From: Bacteroides rodentium JCM 16496 | GTDB taxonomy: Bacteria > Bacteroidota > Bacteroidia > Bacteroidales > Bacteroidaceae | Assembly (NCBI RefSeq): GCF_000614125.1 | Contig: NZ_BAKJ01000044.1 | Location: 1 to 38,639 of the forward strand | Direction of reading: 5' to 3' | Length of the DNA: 38,639 nucleotides | Shown: positions 27,491 through 37,046 of the stretch, in pieces | Position numbering within the stretch: position 1 is the first letter of the stretch | How the letters are laid out: each line of letters opens with the position of its first letter | The notes under the pieces: model-generated | Seen by the model: the letters and a program-made list of their open reading frames with translations, nothing else | What the model was told of the DNA's origin: nothing | Database searches by the model: none | Program-made: the position numbers and the translations under genes

Positions 27491-28963
27491 TTATCCATTA
27501 TAATTAGTCATCGTCAATTGCTTGAAGTGCAGGTAGGCGGTATTCCAATCCTCCATATCCTGCGGATAGAAAGTCTTTAATGGTATGGAACGGTTGATGA
27601 GCTGTCTCATGGAAGCAATGTCTCTAGCTGCTCCGGCAGCCAATGCCTGAACCATAACGTTACCGATAGCAGTAGCTTCGGAAGGTCCGGCAATCACGGG
27701 GATACCGACAGCATTGGCTGTCCACTGGTTAAGCAGTTCGTTACGGCTACCGCCACCGATAACATGTAAAGCCTCCACCGGACGTGGTGAAAGATTTCGC
27801 AGGCTATCCAGCACCTGACGGTATCTCAAAGCAAGACTCTCAAAGATACAGCGTACTATCTGTCCATGTGTCATGGGAATAGGCTGACGATAATCGGAAC
27901 AATAAGTCTTGATGGCTTGCTCCATATTCGCCGGATTGGCAAACAAAGCATCATCCGGATTAATTAGACTACGGAATGGTTCGCAAGCGCCAGCCTCGGC
28001 GATGAGTTCGGAATAAGAAGTTTCCCCCCATTCGGTACGGCAACGTTCAAGCAGCCACATGCCACAAATATTCTTTAACAAGCGAATGGTTCCTTCCACA
28101 CCGCCTTCATTCGTAAAATTCAAGGATTCTGTTTCAGCAGTAATGACTGGAGCCTCCGTCTCCACTCCCATCAGAGACCAAGTACCACTACTCAGATAAG
28201 CAAAATTACGGTCCATGGCAGGTACGGCAGCAACTGCAGAAGCTGTATCATGCCCGGCAACAGCTATCACGGGGACAGCACCAAGTCCGGTTATTCGTTG
28301 TACTTCCTCCGTCAATCCCCCTATTTTTTCACCGGGATGGACAAAACGCCCGAAGTGAGCTTGTGTCAGTCCAATCTCCTGCAGCAAGGCATCCTCCAAC
28401 CTGCGGGTATTGGCATTTACCAACTGTGCCGTACTGGCAATAGTATACTCCGTTACCATCTGACCGGTCAACATATAGCTCAAAGCATCAGGCATAAACA
28501 GCAATTTATCTGCAGCTGCCAATGCACTGTCATGATTACGGCGTAATGTATCAAGTTGGAACAAGGAGTTGAAATTCATCACCTGAATCCCCGTCCATCC
28601 ATACACATGGCTACGAGGTATACGTGTGAAGAACGCTTCCGGAGCACCCACCGTATGAGGGTCACGATAGGAATACGGCTGGCGAAGAAATCCCCCGTCC
28701 TTACCTACACAGACAAAATCTACTCCCCAAGTGTCGATACCGATGGAAGTTATTTCTACACCTTTACGGGCAGCAATTCTCAGCCCTTCAATAATATGAC
28801 GGTAAAGTTCATAAATATCCCAGTAAAAATGTCTGCCAGCTTCAATCAGATGATTTGGGAAACGGTTTACTTCTTCCATTTCCAAACCATTCGAAGTAAA
28901 AGTTCCCAGAATTGTGCGACCACTGGTAGCCCCCAAGTCGACCGCAAAAAAGCATTGTTTCAT
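27491..28963 (-). CDS. rhaB: Rhamnulokinase
   Basis: The 490-residue FGGY-family kinase phosphorylates L-rhamnulose at O1. The N-terminal phosphate loop FAVDLGATSGRTILG, the catalytic-Asp segment IDTWGVDFV, GHDTASAVAAVP, YLSSGTWSLMG and the C-terminal ADENINE-type motif HVIGGGSRNELLNQW are all present. It is the first gene of rhaBATD and follows a likely activator-dependent promoter. In Bacteroides thetaiotaomicron the same gene starts the RhaR-controlled rhamnose operon. Confidence 0.96.
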   Translation of the reverse strand: MKQCFFAVDLGATSGRTILGTFTSNGLEMEEVNRFPNHLIEAGRHFYWDIYELYRHIIEGLRIAARKGVEITSIGIDTWGVDFVCVGKDGGFLRQPYSYRDPHTVGAPEAFFTRIPRSHVYGWTGIQVMNFNSLFQLDTLRRNHDSALAAADKLLFMPDALSYMLTGQMVTEYTIASTAQLVNANTRRLEDALLQEIGLTQAHFGRFVHPGEKIGGLTEEVQRITGLGAVPVIAVAGHDTASAVAAVPAMDRNFAYLSSGTWSLMGVETEAPVITAETESLNFTNEGGVEGTIRLLKNICGMWLLERCRTEWGETSYSELIAEAGACEPFRSLINPDDALFANPANMEQAIKTYCSDYRQPIPMTHGQIVRCIFESLALRYRQVLDSLRNLSPRPVEALHVIGGGSRNELLNQWTANAVGIPVIAGPSEATAIGNVMVQALAAGAARDIASMRQLINRSIPLKTFYPQDMEDWNTAYLHFKQLTMTNYNG

Positions 28964-29283
28964 GGTAATTAGTTTTAGTTGCTATTCAACGATACAAAAA
29001 TAGGAGATTATCCCCCTACTTTTTATACAGTTTTTGATTGAAAGGGTATCAGATTTGACAATTGCATATCTATTCTTCTATATTATATCAACATTTATCA
29101 AATACATACAGAAACAATCCCCAATAACGTGAAAGAACAGATAAACAAGGCTGCTACAAAGAGAACAAGAACAACATATATAATATACCTATGTATAAAA
29201 AGAATAAAAAAACTCTTCTTTTTGCATATTCTTTCCGAAATATTCCCTAATTTTGCGCCACTCTTAGAATAATTATACATAAA
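28964..29283. promoter_or_regulatory. Divergent control region between rhaB and argR
   Basis: No gene is visible. On the minus strand a -7 box TATTTTTG (28995-29002) lies 32 nt before the rhaB ATG without a TTTG at -33, as expected for a promoter needing RhaR. On the plus strand a -7 box TAATTTTG (29248-29255) with TTTG at 29221-29224 (23 bp apart, slightly long) precedes argR. A 60-codon minus-strand frame around 29098-29280 is AT-rich and hydrophobic and overlaps the argR promoter; I do not accept it as a gene. Confidence 0.55.
29266..29279. promoter_or_regulatory. ARG-box-like operator just upstream of argR
   Basis: AGAAT-AATT-ATACA matches the ArgR operator core TGAAT-WWWW-ATTCA at 8 of 10 arm positions, with four A/T bases in the centre. 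It lies 4-17 nt before the argR start codon and downstream of the -7 box (29248-29255), a position suited to autorepression. The consensus used is the enterobacterial one; Bacteroides ArgR sites may differ. Confidence 0.4.
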
Positions 29284-29757
29284 ATGAAGAAAAAAGCCAA
29301 TCGGTTAGACGCCATCAAGATGATTATCTCAAGCAAAGACGTCAGTTCTCAGGAAGAACTGTTGCAAGCTTTGAGCAAGGAAGGCTTTGAACTGACACAA
29401 GCCACCTTGTCACGCGACTTGAAACAGCTGAAAGTAGCGAAAGCAGCGAACATGAACGGTAAATACGTATATGTGCTGCCCAACAACATCATGTATAAAC
29501 GTTCGAACGACCAGAGTGCAAGTGAGATGTTGATGACAAGCGGATTCGTTTCACTTCAATTTTCGGGCAATATTGCCGTCATCCGTACCCGGCCCGGATA
29601 TGCAAGCAGCATGGCCTACGACATCGACAACCGGGAGTGTCCCGCCATTCTGGGTACCATTGCCGGAGATGACACCATCATGCTGGTGGTGCACGAAGCG
29701 GCGTCACATGACGAGGTACGCAGCTTCCTATCGCAAATCATCCCGAACATTAAATGA
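29284..29757 (+). CDS. argR: Arginine repressor
   Basis: The 157-residue protein is the usual ArgR size. An N-terminal winged helix (about residues 5-70) holds the recognition helix ELTQATLSRDLKQLKV. A C-terminal hexamerisation and arginine-binding domain follows, ending with the GTIAGDDTIMLVVHE motif, whose paired Asp residues bind arginine. With arginine bound it represses biosynthesis genes. It leads a plus-strand run of arginine genes and has a candidate operator just before its own start. Confidence 0.95.
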   Translation: MKKKANRLDAIKMIISSKDVSSQEELLQALSKEGFELTQATLSRDLKQLKVAKAANMNGKYVYVLPNNIMYKRSNDQSASEMLMTSGFVSLQFSGNIAVIRTRPGYASSMAYDIDNRECPAILGTIAGDDTIMLVVHEAASHDEVRSFLSQIIPNIK

Positions 29758-29792
29758 TAGATAACAACAAAAAACAAGAAATTAAATAAGAA

Positions 29793-30350
29793 ATGGATTC
29801 GAAACAAATTGATGTGATGGTGGCTGACGCCTCACATGAAGTTTACGTGGACAAGATTTTGGATACCATCCGGGAAGCTGCCAAGGTACGCGGAACGGGC
29901 ATCGCAGAACGCACACACGAATACGTAGCTACTAAGATGAAAGAAGGAAAGGCCATCATAGCCTTGTGTGGAGACGATTTTGCCGGTTTCACCTACATAG
30001 AGAGCTGGGGCAACAAGCAATATGTAGCAACCTCCGGTCTGATAGTACACCCCAAATATCGGGGACTGGGGCTGGCAAAACGTATCAAGACCGCCTCTTT
30101 CCGCCTGGCACGCCTACGCTGGCCCAATGCCAAAGTTTTCAGTCTCACCAGTGGAGCTGCCGTCATGAAAATGAATACCGAGCTGGGATATGTGCCCGTC
30201 ACCTTCAACGAACTGACCGATGACGAATCCTTCTGGAAAGGTTGCGAAGGCTGTATCAATCATGATATATTGGTAGCCAAGAACCGTAAATTCTGCATCT
30301 GCACAGCAATGCTTTACGACCCGAAGCTGCACGAAGAAGATAAAATATAA
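29793..30350 (+). CDS. GNAT acyltransferase, candidate N-acylglutamate synthase of arginine synthesis
   Basis: The 185-residue GNAT protein has the acyl-CoA-binding loop VHPKYRGLGLAKRI (about residues 88-101), followed by a C-terminal Cys-containing end (FWKGCEGCINHD). It sits between argR and argG. The B. thetaiotaomicron counterpart in the same position (BT3761) has, as I recall, been assigned by fitness data as the missing first enzyme, an N-acylglutamate synthase. No classical argA or argJ is in the window. Whether it uses acetyl- or succinyl-CoA cannot be told; Bacteroides arginine synthesis is known to use succinylated intermediates at the carbamoyltransferase step. Confidence 0.75.
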   Translation: MDSKQIDVMVADASHEVYVDKILDTIREAAKVRGTGIAERTHEYVATKMKEGKAIIALCGDDFAGFTYIESWGNKQYVATSGLIVHPKYRGLGLAKRIKTASFRLARLRWPNAKVFSLTSGAAVMKMNTELGYVPVTFNELTDDESFWKGCEGCINHDILVAKNRKFCICTAMLYDPKLHEEDKI

Positions 30351-30362
30351 AAATATAAGGAT

Positions 30363-31573
30363 ATGGAAAAGAAGAAAAAAGTGGTAGTCGCATTCAGCGG
30401 CGGTTTGGATACCTCATTCACGGTCATGTATCTTGCCAAAGAAAAAGGATACGAAGTATATGCAGCTTGTGCCAATACCGGCGGTTTCAGCCCCGAACAG
30501 TTGAAGACTAACGAGGAGAATGCCTACAAGCTGGGTGCCAAAGAATACGTCACCATTGACGTGACGCAGGAGTACTATGAAAAAAGCCTGAGATACATGG
30601 TATTCGGAAACGTACTGCGTAACGGTACCTACCCCATCTCCGTAAGTTCCGAACGTATCTTCCAGGCACTGGCCATTGCACGCTATGCCAACGAAATCGG
30701 CGCCGACGCCATCGCCCACGGTTCTACGGGTGCGGGTAACGACCAGATTCGCTTCGACATGACTTTCCTCGTCATGGTCCGGGCGTGGAAATCATTACGC
30801 TGACACGCGACATGGCACTGAGCCGTCAGGAAGAGATTGACTACCTGAATGAGCACGGCTTTGCCGCCGACTTCACCAAACTGAAATACTCCTATAACGT
30901 AGGTCTATGGGGTACCTCCATCTGCGGTGGCGAGATTCTGGATTCCGCACAAGGATTGCCCGAAAGCGCCTACCTGAAACACTGCACCAAAGAGGGCAGC
31001 GAGCAGTTGCGCCTCACTTTTGAGAAGGGGGAACTGAAAGCCGTGAACGACGAGACGTTCGACGACCCCATAAAAGCCATCCAAAAGGTGGAGGAGATTG
31101 GTGCAGCATACGGTATCGGTCGCGACATGCACGTAGGCGATACGATTATCGGTATCAAAGGCCGCGTAGGTTTCGAAGCCGCCGCACCTATGCTGATTAT
31201 CGGTGCACACAAGTTCCTGGAGAAATATACCTTGAGCAAATGGCAGCAATACTGGAAGGACCAGGTAGCCAACTGGTACGGCATGTTCCTGCACGAAAGC
31301 CAATATCTGGAACCGGTAATGCGTGACATCGAAGCCATGCTGGAATCTTCACAACGCAACGTAAACGGTACGGCTATCCTCGAGCTTCACCCACTCTGCT
31401 TCTCTACCGTAGGTGTAGAAAGCAAGGACGACCTTGTGAAAAACAAGTTCGGCGAATACGGCGAAATGCAGAAGGGATGGACGGCAGAAGATGCCAAAGG
31501 TTTCATCAAAGTAACCTCTACGGCACTGCGCGCTTATTATTCCAACCATAAAGACGAGAAGGAGGGCATATGA
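30363..31573 (+). CDS. argG: Argininosuccinate synthase (frameshifted)
   Basis: The enzyme joins citrulline and aspartate using ATP. The N-terminal PP-motif VVVAFSGGLDTSF and the STGAGNDQIRFDM segment are clear. The second half runs DYLNEHGFAADFTKLKYSYNVGLWG to the C-terminus. Repaired length is about 403 residues, normal. The frame breaks at about 30779 (pieces 30363-30803 and 30785-31573); one more C in the CCGGG context gives VPGVEIITLTRD. Its stop overlaps the argC start (ATGA, 31570-31573), showing operon coupling. Confidence 0.94.
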
Positions 31574-32538
31574 TTAAAGTAGGAATCATCGGCGGAGCCG
31601 GATATACGGCAGGCGAACTGATACGTTTGCTGCTCAACCATCCGGAAGCGGAAATAGTTTTCATAAACAGCTCGAGCAACGCCGGCAACAAAATCACCGA
31701 CGTACACGAAGGGCTGTATGGCGAGACAGACTTGGTGTTCACCGACCAGCTCCCGCTGGAAGAAATCGATGTACTCTTTTTCTGCACGGCACATGGCGAC
31801 ACGAAAAAGTTCCTCGAAAGCCACAATGTACCCGAAGAGTTGAAAATCATCGACCTCTCTATGGACTACCGTATCGCTTCGCCCGAACACGACTTCATCT
31901 ACGGCCTGCCGGAGCTGAACCGCCGTGCCACCTGCAAAGCGAAGCACGTAGCCAATCCTGGCTGCTTTGCCACCTGCATACAGCTGGGTCTGCTACCGCT
32001 TGCCAAACATCTGATGCTGAACGATGATATCATGGTGAACGCCATTACCGGAAGTACCGGCGCCGGCGTAAAACCGGGTGCCACGAGCCACTTCAGCTGG
32101 CGCAACAACAACATGAGTGTCTACAAAGCTTTCGAGCACCAGCATGTACCCGAAATCAAGCAATCGCTCAAACAGCTGCAGAACAGCTTTGATGCGGACA
32201 TTGACTTCATCCCCTACCGTGGTGACTTCCCGCGCGGCATCTTCACCACCATTGTGGTGAAGACCAAAGTGGCCTTGGAAGAAATCGTCCGCATGTACGA
32301 AGAATACTACGCCAAAGATTCCTTTACCCACATCGTGGAGAAAAATATCGACCTGAAGCAAGTGGTAAACACCAACAAGTGCCTCATCCATCTGGAGAAG
32401 CACGGCGACAAGCTGCTCATCATTTCCTGCATCGATAACCTCCTGAAAGGTGCCAGCGGACAAGCTGTCCATAACATGAATTTAATGTTTAACCTGGAAG
32501 AGACCGTAGGACTCAAGCTGAAACCAAGCGCTTTCTAA
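31570..32538 (+). CDS. argC: N-acyl-gamma-glutamyl-phosphate reductase
   Basis: The intact 322-residue enzyme makes N-acylglutamate semialdehyde with NADPH. The nucleotide-binding GGAGYTAGELIRLL is at the N-terminus, the catalytic cysteine lies in NPGCFATC, and the GSTGAGVKPG motif follows. The conserved HQHVPEI segment carries the active-site histidine. It overlaps argG by 4 nt. In Bacteroides the acyl group may be acetyl or succinyl, which the sequence does not reveal. Confidence 0.94.
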   Translation: MIKVGIIGGAGYTAGELIRLLLNHPEAEIVFINSSSNAGNKITDVHEGLYGETDLVFTDQLPLEEIDVLFFCTAHGDTKKFLESHNVPEELKIIDLSMDYRIASPEHDFIYGLPELNRRATCKAKHVANPGCFATCIQLGLLPLAKHLMLNDDIMVNAITGSTGAGVKPGATSHFSWRNNNMSVYKAFEHQHVPEIKQSLKQLQNSFDADIDFIPYRGDFPRGIFTTIVVKTKVALEEIVRMYEEYYAKDSFTHIVEKNIDLKQVVNTNKCLIHLEKHGDKLLIISCIDNLLKGASGQAVHNMNLMFNLEETVGLKLKPSAF

Positions 32539-32540
32539 AA

Positions 32541-32653
32541 GCCTCTCCCTTAACCCCTCCCCCGTAGGGAGGGGAAATTAAGATAGTATAAATATACATA
32601 ACCCCATAGTATCCTCAAACCTCCCCTCTACGGGGAGGGGTCGGGGAGAGGCT
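32541..32653. repeat. GC-rich double-hairpin inverted repeat between argC and argD
   Basis: GCCTCTCC (32541-32548) pairs with GGAGAGGC (32645-32652). Inside are two self-complementary hairpins, CCCCTCCC/GGGAGGGG (32554-32574) and CCTCCCC/GGGGAGG (32620-32638), that can also pair with each other. The right arm ends 8 nt before the argD start, so the folded RNA could stop transcription or hide the argD ribosome-binding site. Repeats of this style are, as I recall, scattered in Bacteroides intergenic regions. Confidence 0.65.
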
Positions 32654-32660
32654 GAAAATT

Positions 32661-33781
32661 ATGAATTTATTCGACGTATACCCTCTCTTTGACATCAACA
32701 TCGTCAAAGGAAAAGGCTGCCATGTATGGGACGAGAACGGTACCGAATACCTCGACCTCTACGGCGGCCATGCCGTTATCTCAATCGGACATGCACATCC
32801 ACATTATGTAGAGATGGTGAGTAACCAAGTTGCCACGTTGGATTCTACTCAAACTCAGTAATTAACAAGCTGCAACAGCAAGTGGCAGAGCGTTTGGGAA
32901 AAGTCTGTGGCTATGACGACTACTCATTCTTCCTCATCAACAGCGGTGCCGAAGCCAATGAGAACGCCTTGAAACTCGCCTCTTTCTACAACGACCGTAC
33001 CCGTGTGATATCCTTCTCAAAAGCATTCCACGGACGTACCTCACTGGCGGTGGAAGTAACGAACAATCCTAAAATCATCGCTCCCATCAACAACTGCGGG
33101 CACGTCACCTACCTCCCGTTGAACGACATCGAAGCCATGAAGGCCGAATTGTCCAAAGGAGATGTCTGCGCAGTGATTATCGAAGGCATACAAGGTGTAG
33201 GCGGCATCCAACTGCCGACAGACGAATTCATGCAGGCTCTCCGCCAGACTTGTACGGAAACGGGCACGGTCTTGATTCTCGATGAAATCCAAAGCGGCTA
33301 CGGACGCAGCGGCAAGTTCTTCGCCCATCAGTACAACGACATCAAAGCCGACATCATCACCGTGGCAAAAGGCATCGGCAATGGTTTCCCGATGGCAGGC
33401 GTACTCATCAGCCCGATGTTTACACCGGTATACGGACAACTTGGAACCACTTTCGGTGGAAACCACCTAGCTTGCAGTGCCGCCCTTGCCGTGCTGGACG
33501 TCATAGAGCAGGAAAAACTGATAGAAAATGCAGCGCAAGTCGGTGACTTCCTGATGACAGAACTGAGAAAGTTCCCGCAAATCAAGGACGTTCGCGGACG
33601 AGGACTGATGATAGGGCTGGAATTTGAAGCCCCCATCAAGGAACTGCGTCTAAGACTGCTGAAAGAACAACACGTATTCACCGGCGTAAGCGGTACGCAT
33701 GTGCTCCGCCTGCTGCCGCCTCTGTGCCTCAGCATGGACGAAGCAAAGGAATTCTTGAAACGCTTCAAGAAAGTTCTTTAA
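32661..33781 (+). CDS. argD: Acetylornithine/succinylornithine aminotransferase (frameshifted)
   Basis: This PLP enzyme of about 373 residues (after repair) converts N-acylglutamate semialdehyde to N-acylornithine. NSGAEANENALKLA and the FHGRTSLAVEV segment bind the cofactor phosphate and ring, LDEIQSGYGRSG holds the ring Asp, and the Schiff-base lysine is in VAKGIGNGFPMAG. The frame breaks at 32840-32841: TTGGATTC should be TTGGGATTC to read ATLGFYSNSVINKL. The readable pieces are 32661-32861 and 32882-33781. It is separated from argC by a hairpin-rich repeat, so it may be expressed at a different level from argGC. Confidence 0.94.
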
Positions 33782-33827
33782 TTTATCTACCTTTGCCAAC
33801 AGACAACTCTTTTAACAACAAGAAGAT

Positions 33828-34601
33828 ATGAAAATAGCAATTATCGGTGCCGGAAATATGGGAGGCTCCATCGCCCGCGGGCTGGCAAAAGGAACAATCA
33901 TCCCTGCCGGTGACATCATTGTCTCCAACCCCACCCAGGACAAGCTGGACAAACTGAAGGCAGAATTCCCCGCTTTGCAAGTGACTAACGACAATCAGGA
34001 AGCAGTGACCGGTGCAGATATGATAATCTTTGCCGTGAAGCCATGGCTGATGAAACTTGTGGTAAAGGAATTGAAACTGAGAGGCACACAGATTCTTATC
34101 TCCGTTGCAGCCGGTATTCCCTTCGAAGAACTGACACACTATGTAGCGGACAAGGAAATGACCATGTTCCGCCTTATTCCCAATACAGCCATCAGCGAAA
34201 TGGAAAGTATGACACTCATCGCCAGCCGCAATGCCACCAAGGAGCAGGAGCAGCTGATGCTGGACATTTTCAACCAGATGGGACTTGCCATGCTCATTCC
34301 CGAGGAAAAGATTGCGGCAACCACCGCCATGACTTCCTGCGGCATCGCCTATGTGCTGAAGTACATCCAGGCAGCCATGCAAGCCGGCATTGAAATGGGT
34401 ATCTACCCCAAAGACGGCATGCGCATGGTGGCACAGTCCGTGAAGGGAGCAGCCGAGCTGATTCTGAACAGTGACACACATCCCAGTGTCGAGATTGACA
34501 AGGTGTGTACTCCCGGAGGAATTACCATCAAGGGAATCAACGAACTGGAGCACGAAGGATTCACCTCCACTGTGATTAAAGCCATCAAAGCGAGTATTTG
34601 A
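33828..34601 (+). CDS. proC: Pyrroline-5-carboxylate reductase
   Basis: The 257-residue enzyme makes proline from pyrroline-5-carboxylate. The Rossmann start IAIIGAGNMGGSIARGL, FAVKPW, and the signature near the C-terminus (DKVCTPGGITIKGINELE) are all clear. Proline and arginine synthesis share glutamate semialdehyde-like chemistry, which may explain its place after argD. A -7 box TACCTTTG (33788-33795) in the 46-bp gap suggests it can also be transcribed separately. Confidence 0.95.
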   Translation: MKIAIIGAGNMGGSIARGLAKGTIIPAGDIIVSNPTQDKLDKLKAEFPALQVTNDNQEAVTGADMIIFAVKPWLMKLVVKELKLRGTQILISVAAGIPFEELTHYVADKEMTMFRLIPNTAISEMESMTLIASRNATKEQEQLMLDIFNQMGLAMLIPEEKIAATTAMTSCGIAYVLKYIQAAMQAGIEMGIYPKDGMRMVAQSVKGAAELILNSDTHPSVEIDKVCTPGGITIKGINELEHEGFTSTVIKAIKASI

Positions 34602-34673
34602 TGTGCCAATATGCCAATGCCCTGCGGCGTAACGGTGTATTTCAATAACAACCTATTTAAAACAAATATAATT

Positions 34674-35228
34674 ATGGACGAACAAATCAGACAAATAGCC
34701 GAACGCCTGCGCGGACTGCGTGACGTATTGGAACTGACTGCCGACGATATCGCCCGCGACTGCGACATCTCTGCAGAAGAGTACCGCCTTGCCGAAACCG
34801 GAGAATTCGACATCTCGGTCAGCATGCTGCAGAAGATAGCACGGCACTACGGCATATCACTGGACGCACTGATGTTTGGGCAAGAGCCCAAAATGAGTTC
34901 CTACTTCCTGACACGTGCCGGAAAAGGAACCAGTATAGAACGTACCAAGGCATATAAATACCAATCGCTGGCAGCCGGTTTCATCAACCGCACGGCAGAC
35001 CCGTTCATCGTGACCGTAGAACCGAAACCGGACAGCGAGCCGATACATTACAACAGCCATGCCGGTCAAGAGTTCAACCTCGTACTGGAAGGCCGTATGA
35101 TGGTCAGCATCGACGGCAAAGACTTAATCTTAAACGAAGGAGACAGTCTGTACTTCAACTCCAAACTGCCGCACGGCATGAAGGCGCTTGACGGAAAGAC
35201 AGTGAAATTCCTGGCAGTAATCATGTAA
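34674..35228 (+). CDS. XRE-family regulator with C-terminal cupin domain
   Basis: The 184-residue protein has an N-terminal helix-turn-helix (about residues 5-62: LELTADDIARDCDISAEEYRLAETGEFDISVSMLQKIA) and a C-terminal cupin (about 110-182; NSHAGQEFNLVLEGRMMVSI and GDSLYFNSKLPHGM). The cupin probably senses a small molecule. I start at ATG 34674 (MDEQIRQIAERL). An upstream ATG at 34611 would add 21 residues with no domain character. It ends 7 nt before the acyl-CoA ligase gene. This regulator-ligase pair looks like a unit, with the ligase's substrate as a plausible signal. Confidence 0.88.
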   Translation: MDEQIRQIAERLRGLRDVLELTADDIARDCDISAEEYRLAETGEFDISVSMLQKIARHYGISLDALMFGQEPKMSSYFLTRAGKGTSIERTKAYKYQSLAAGFINRTADPFIVTVEPKPDSEPIHYNSHAGQEFNLVLEGRMMVSIDGKDLILNEGDSLYFNSKLPHGMKALDGKTVKFLAVIM

Positions 35229-35235
35229 TAAAGTT

Positions 35236-36890
35236 ATGGTAGAAAGATTTTTATCTCAAACATCCTTCACCTCACAGGAGGACTTCATCAAGAACCTGAA
35301 GATAAACGTACCGGAAAATTTCAACTTCGGCTACGACGTTGTGGATGCCTGGGCAGCCGAGCAGCCCGACAAACCTGCACTGTTGTGGACCAATGACCAG
35401 GGCGAATGCCGGCAGTTTACCTTTGCCGACATGAAACGGTACACAGACATGACGGCTTCCTATTTCCAAAGCCTCGGCATCGGCCGTGGAGACATGGTGA
35501 TGCTGATACTGAAACGCCGTTACGAATTCTGGTTCAGCATTGTGGCACTGCACAAACTCGGCGCAGTGGTGATTCCCGCCACCCACCTGCTGACGAAGAA
35601 AGACATCGTATACCGTTGCAACGCCGCAGACATCAAAATGATAGTCTGCGCCGGCGAAAGCGTCATCACCGACCATATCACGGCAGCCATGCCGGAGTCT
35701 CCTTCCGTGAAACGTCTGGTAAGCGTCGGGCCGGAAACTCCCGAAGGATTCGAAAACTTCCACAAAGGTATCGAGGCCGCCGCCCCTTTCGTGAAACCGG
35801 AACATCCGAACACGAACGATGACATCTCCCTGATGTACTTTACCAGCGGTACTACCGGAGAACCCAAGATGGTGGCGCACGACTTCACCTATCCGTTGGG
35901 ACATATCGTCACCGGCAGCTTCTGGCACAACCTGAAAGAGAGCAGCCTACACCTCACCATTGCCGACACCGGTTGGGGAAAAGCCGTGTGGGGCAAGCTC
36001 TACGGACAATGGATTGCCGGCGCCAACGTATTTGTATACGACCACGAGAAATTCACTCCCGCAGCCATACTGGAGAAGATACAAGATTATCACGTCACGT
36101 CGCTTTGTGCACCGCCCACTATCTTCCGATTCCTCATTCACGAAGACCTCACGAAGTACGACCTATCCAGTCTGGAATACTGCACCATCGCCGGAGAAGC
36201 ATTGAACCCCGCTGTATTCGAGACCTTCAAGAAGCTGACGGGCATCAAGCTGATGGAAGGCTTCGGACAGACCGAAACAACCCTTACCGTTGCCACCATG
36301 CCGTGGATGGAACCGAAACCTGGCAGCATGGGATTGCCCAATCCGCAATACGACGTAGACCTGATAGACTACGAAGGACGTTCCGTGGAAGCCGGTGAAC
36401 AGGGACAGATTGTAATCCGTACCGACAAAGGCAAACCGCTGGGATTGTTCAAGGAATACTACCGCGATGCCAACCGCACCCGCGAGGCATGGCACAACGG
36501 CATCTACTATACGGGCGACGTAGCTGGAAGGACGAAGACGGCTACCTCTGGTTCGTGGGCCGCGCCGACGACGTTATCAAAAGTAGCGGCTACCGCATCG
36601 GCCCGTTCGAAGTGGAAAGTGCATTGATGACCCACCCAGCCGTAGTGGAATGTGCCATTACCGGTGTGCCCGATGAAATCCGCGGCCAAGTGGTAAAAGC
36701 TACGATTGTGTTGGCAAAAGAGTACAAGGCACGCGCCGGAGAAGAGCTTGTCAAGGAGTTGCAGAACCATGTAAAGAAAGTGACGGCTCCCTACAAATAC
36801 CCGCGTGTCATAGAATTTGTTGATGAGCTCCCCAAAACCATCAGCGGGAAAATCCGCCGTGTGGAAATCCGGGAGAACGACCGGAAATAA
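35236..36890 (+). CDS. AMP-forming acyl-CoA synthetase (frameshifted)
   Basis: An ANL-superfamily ligase of about 551 residues after repair, activating a carboxylic acid to its CoA thioester through an acyl-adenylate. The P-loop is MYFTSGTTGEPKMVAHD, the A5 motif GFGQTETT, the A7 segment YYTGDVA followed by DGYLWFVGRADDVIKSSGYRIG (hinge and A8), and the catalytic lysine lies in PKTISGKIRR. Its style is that of medium-chain or acetate-type ligases. The frame breaks at 36524 (GTAGCTGG for GTAGCCTGG), giving pieces 35236-36627 and 36489-36890. It is coupled to the preceding XRE-cupin gene. The exact substrate is not readable. Confidence 0.9.
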
Positions 36891-36940
36891 TACTCGCCAC
36901 CCAGCATCCGAATCATAAGACATCATCCGGGTGAATGAAT

Positions 36941-37005
36941 AAAGAGGGGGTAAAACCGAAGTCGGCCATTCTATTGACGATTTCAGTTTTACCCCCTCTT
37001 TTTAC
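36941..37005 (+). terminator. Strong rho-independent terminator after the ligase gene
   Basis: AAAGAGGGGGTAAAAC (36941-36956) pairs perfectly with GTTTTACCCCCTCTTT (36986-37001), extended by CGAAGTCG with CGATTTCAG. A short T-run follows. It ends the argD/proC/XRE/ligase stretch. Confidence 0.85.
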
Positions 37006-37046
37006 AAATAGTTGTCTCATTGTGAATACCAAAAGGAGAAAAGAAC

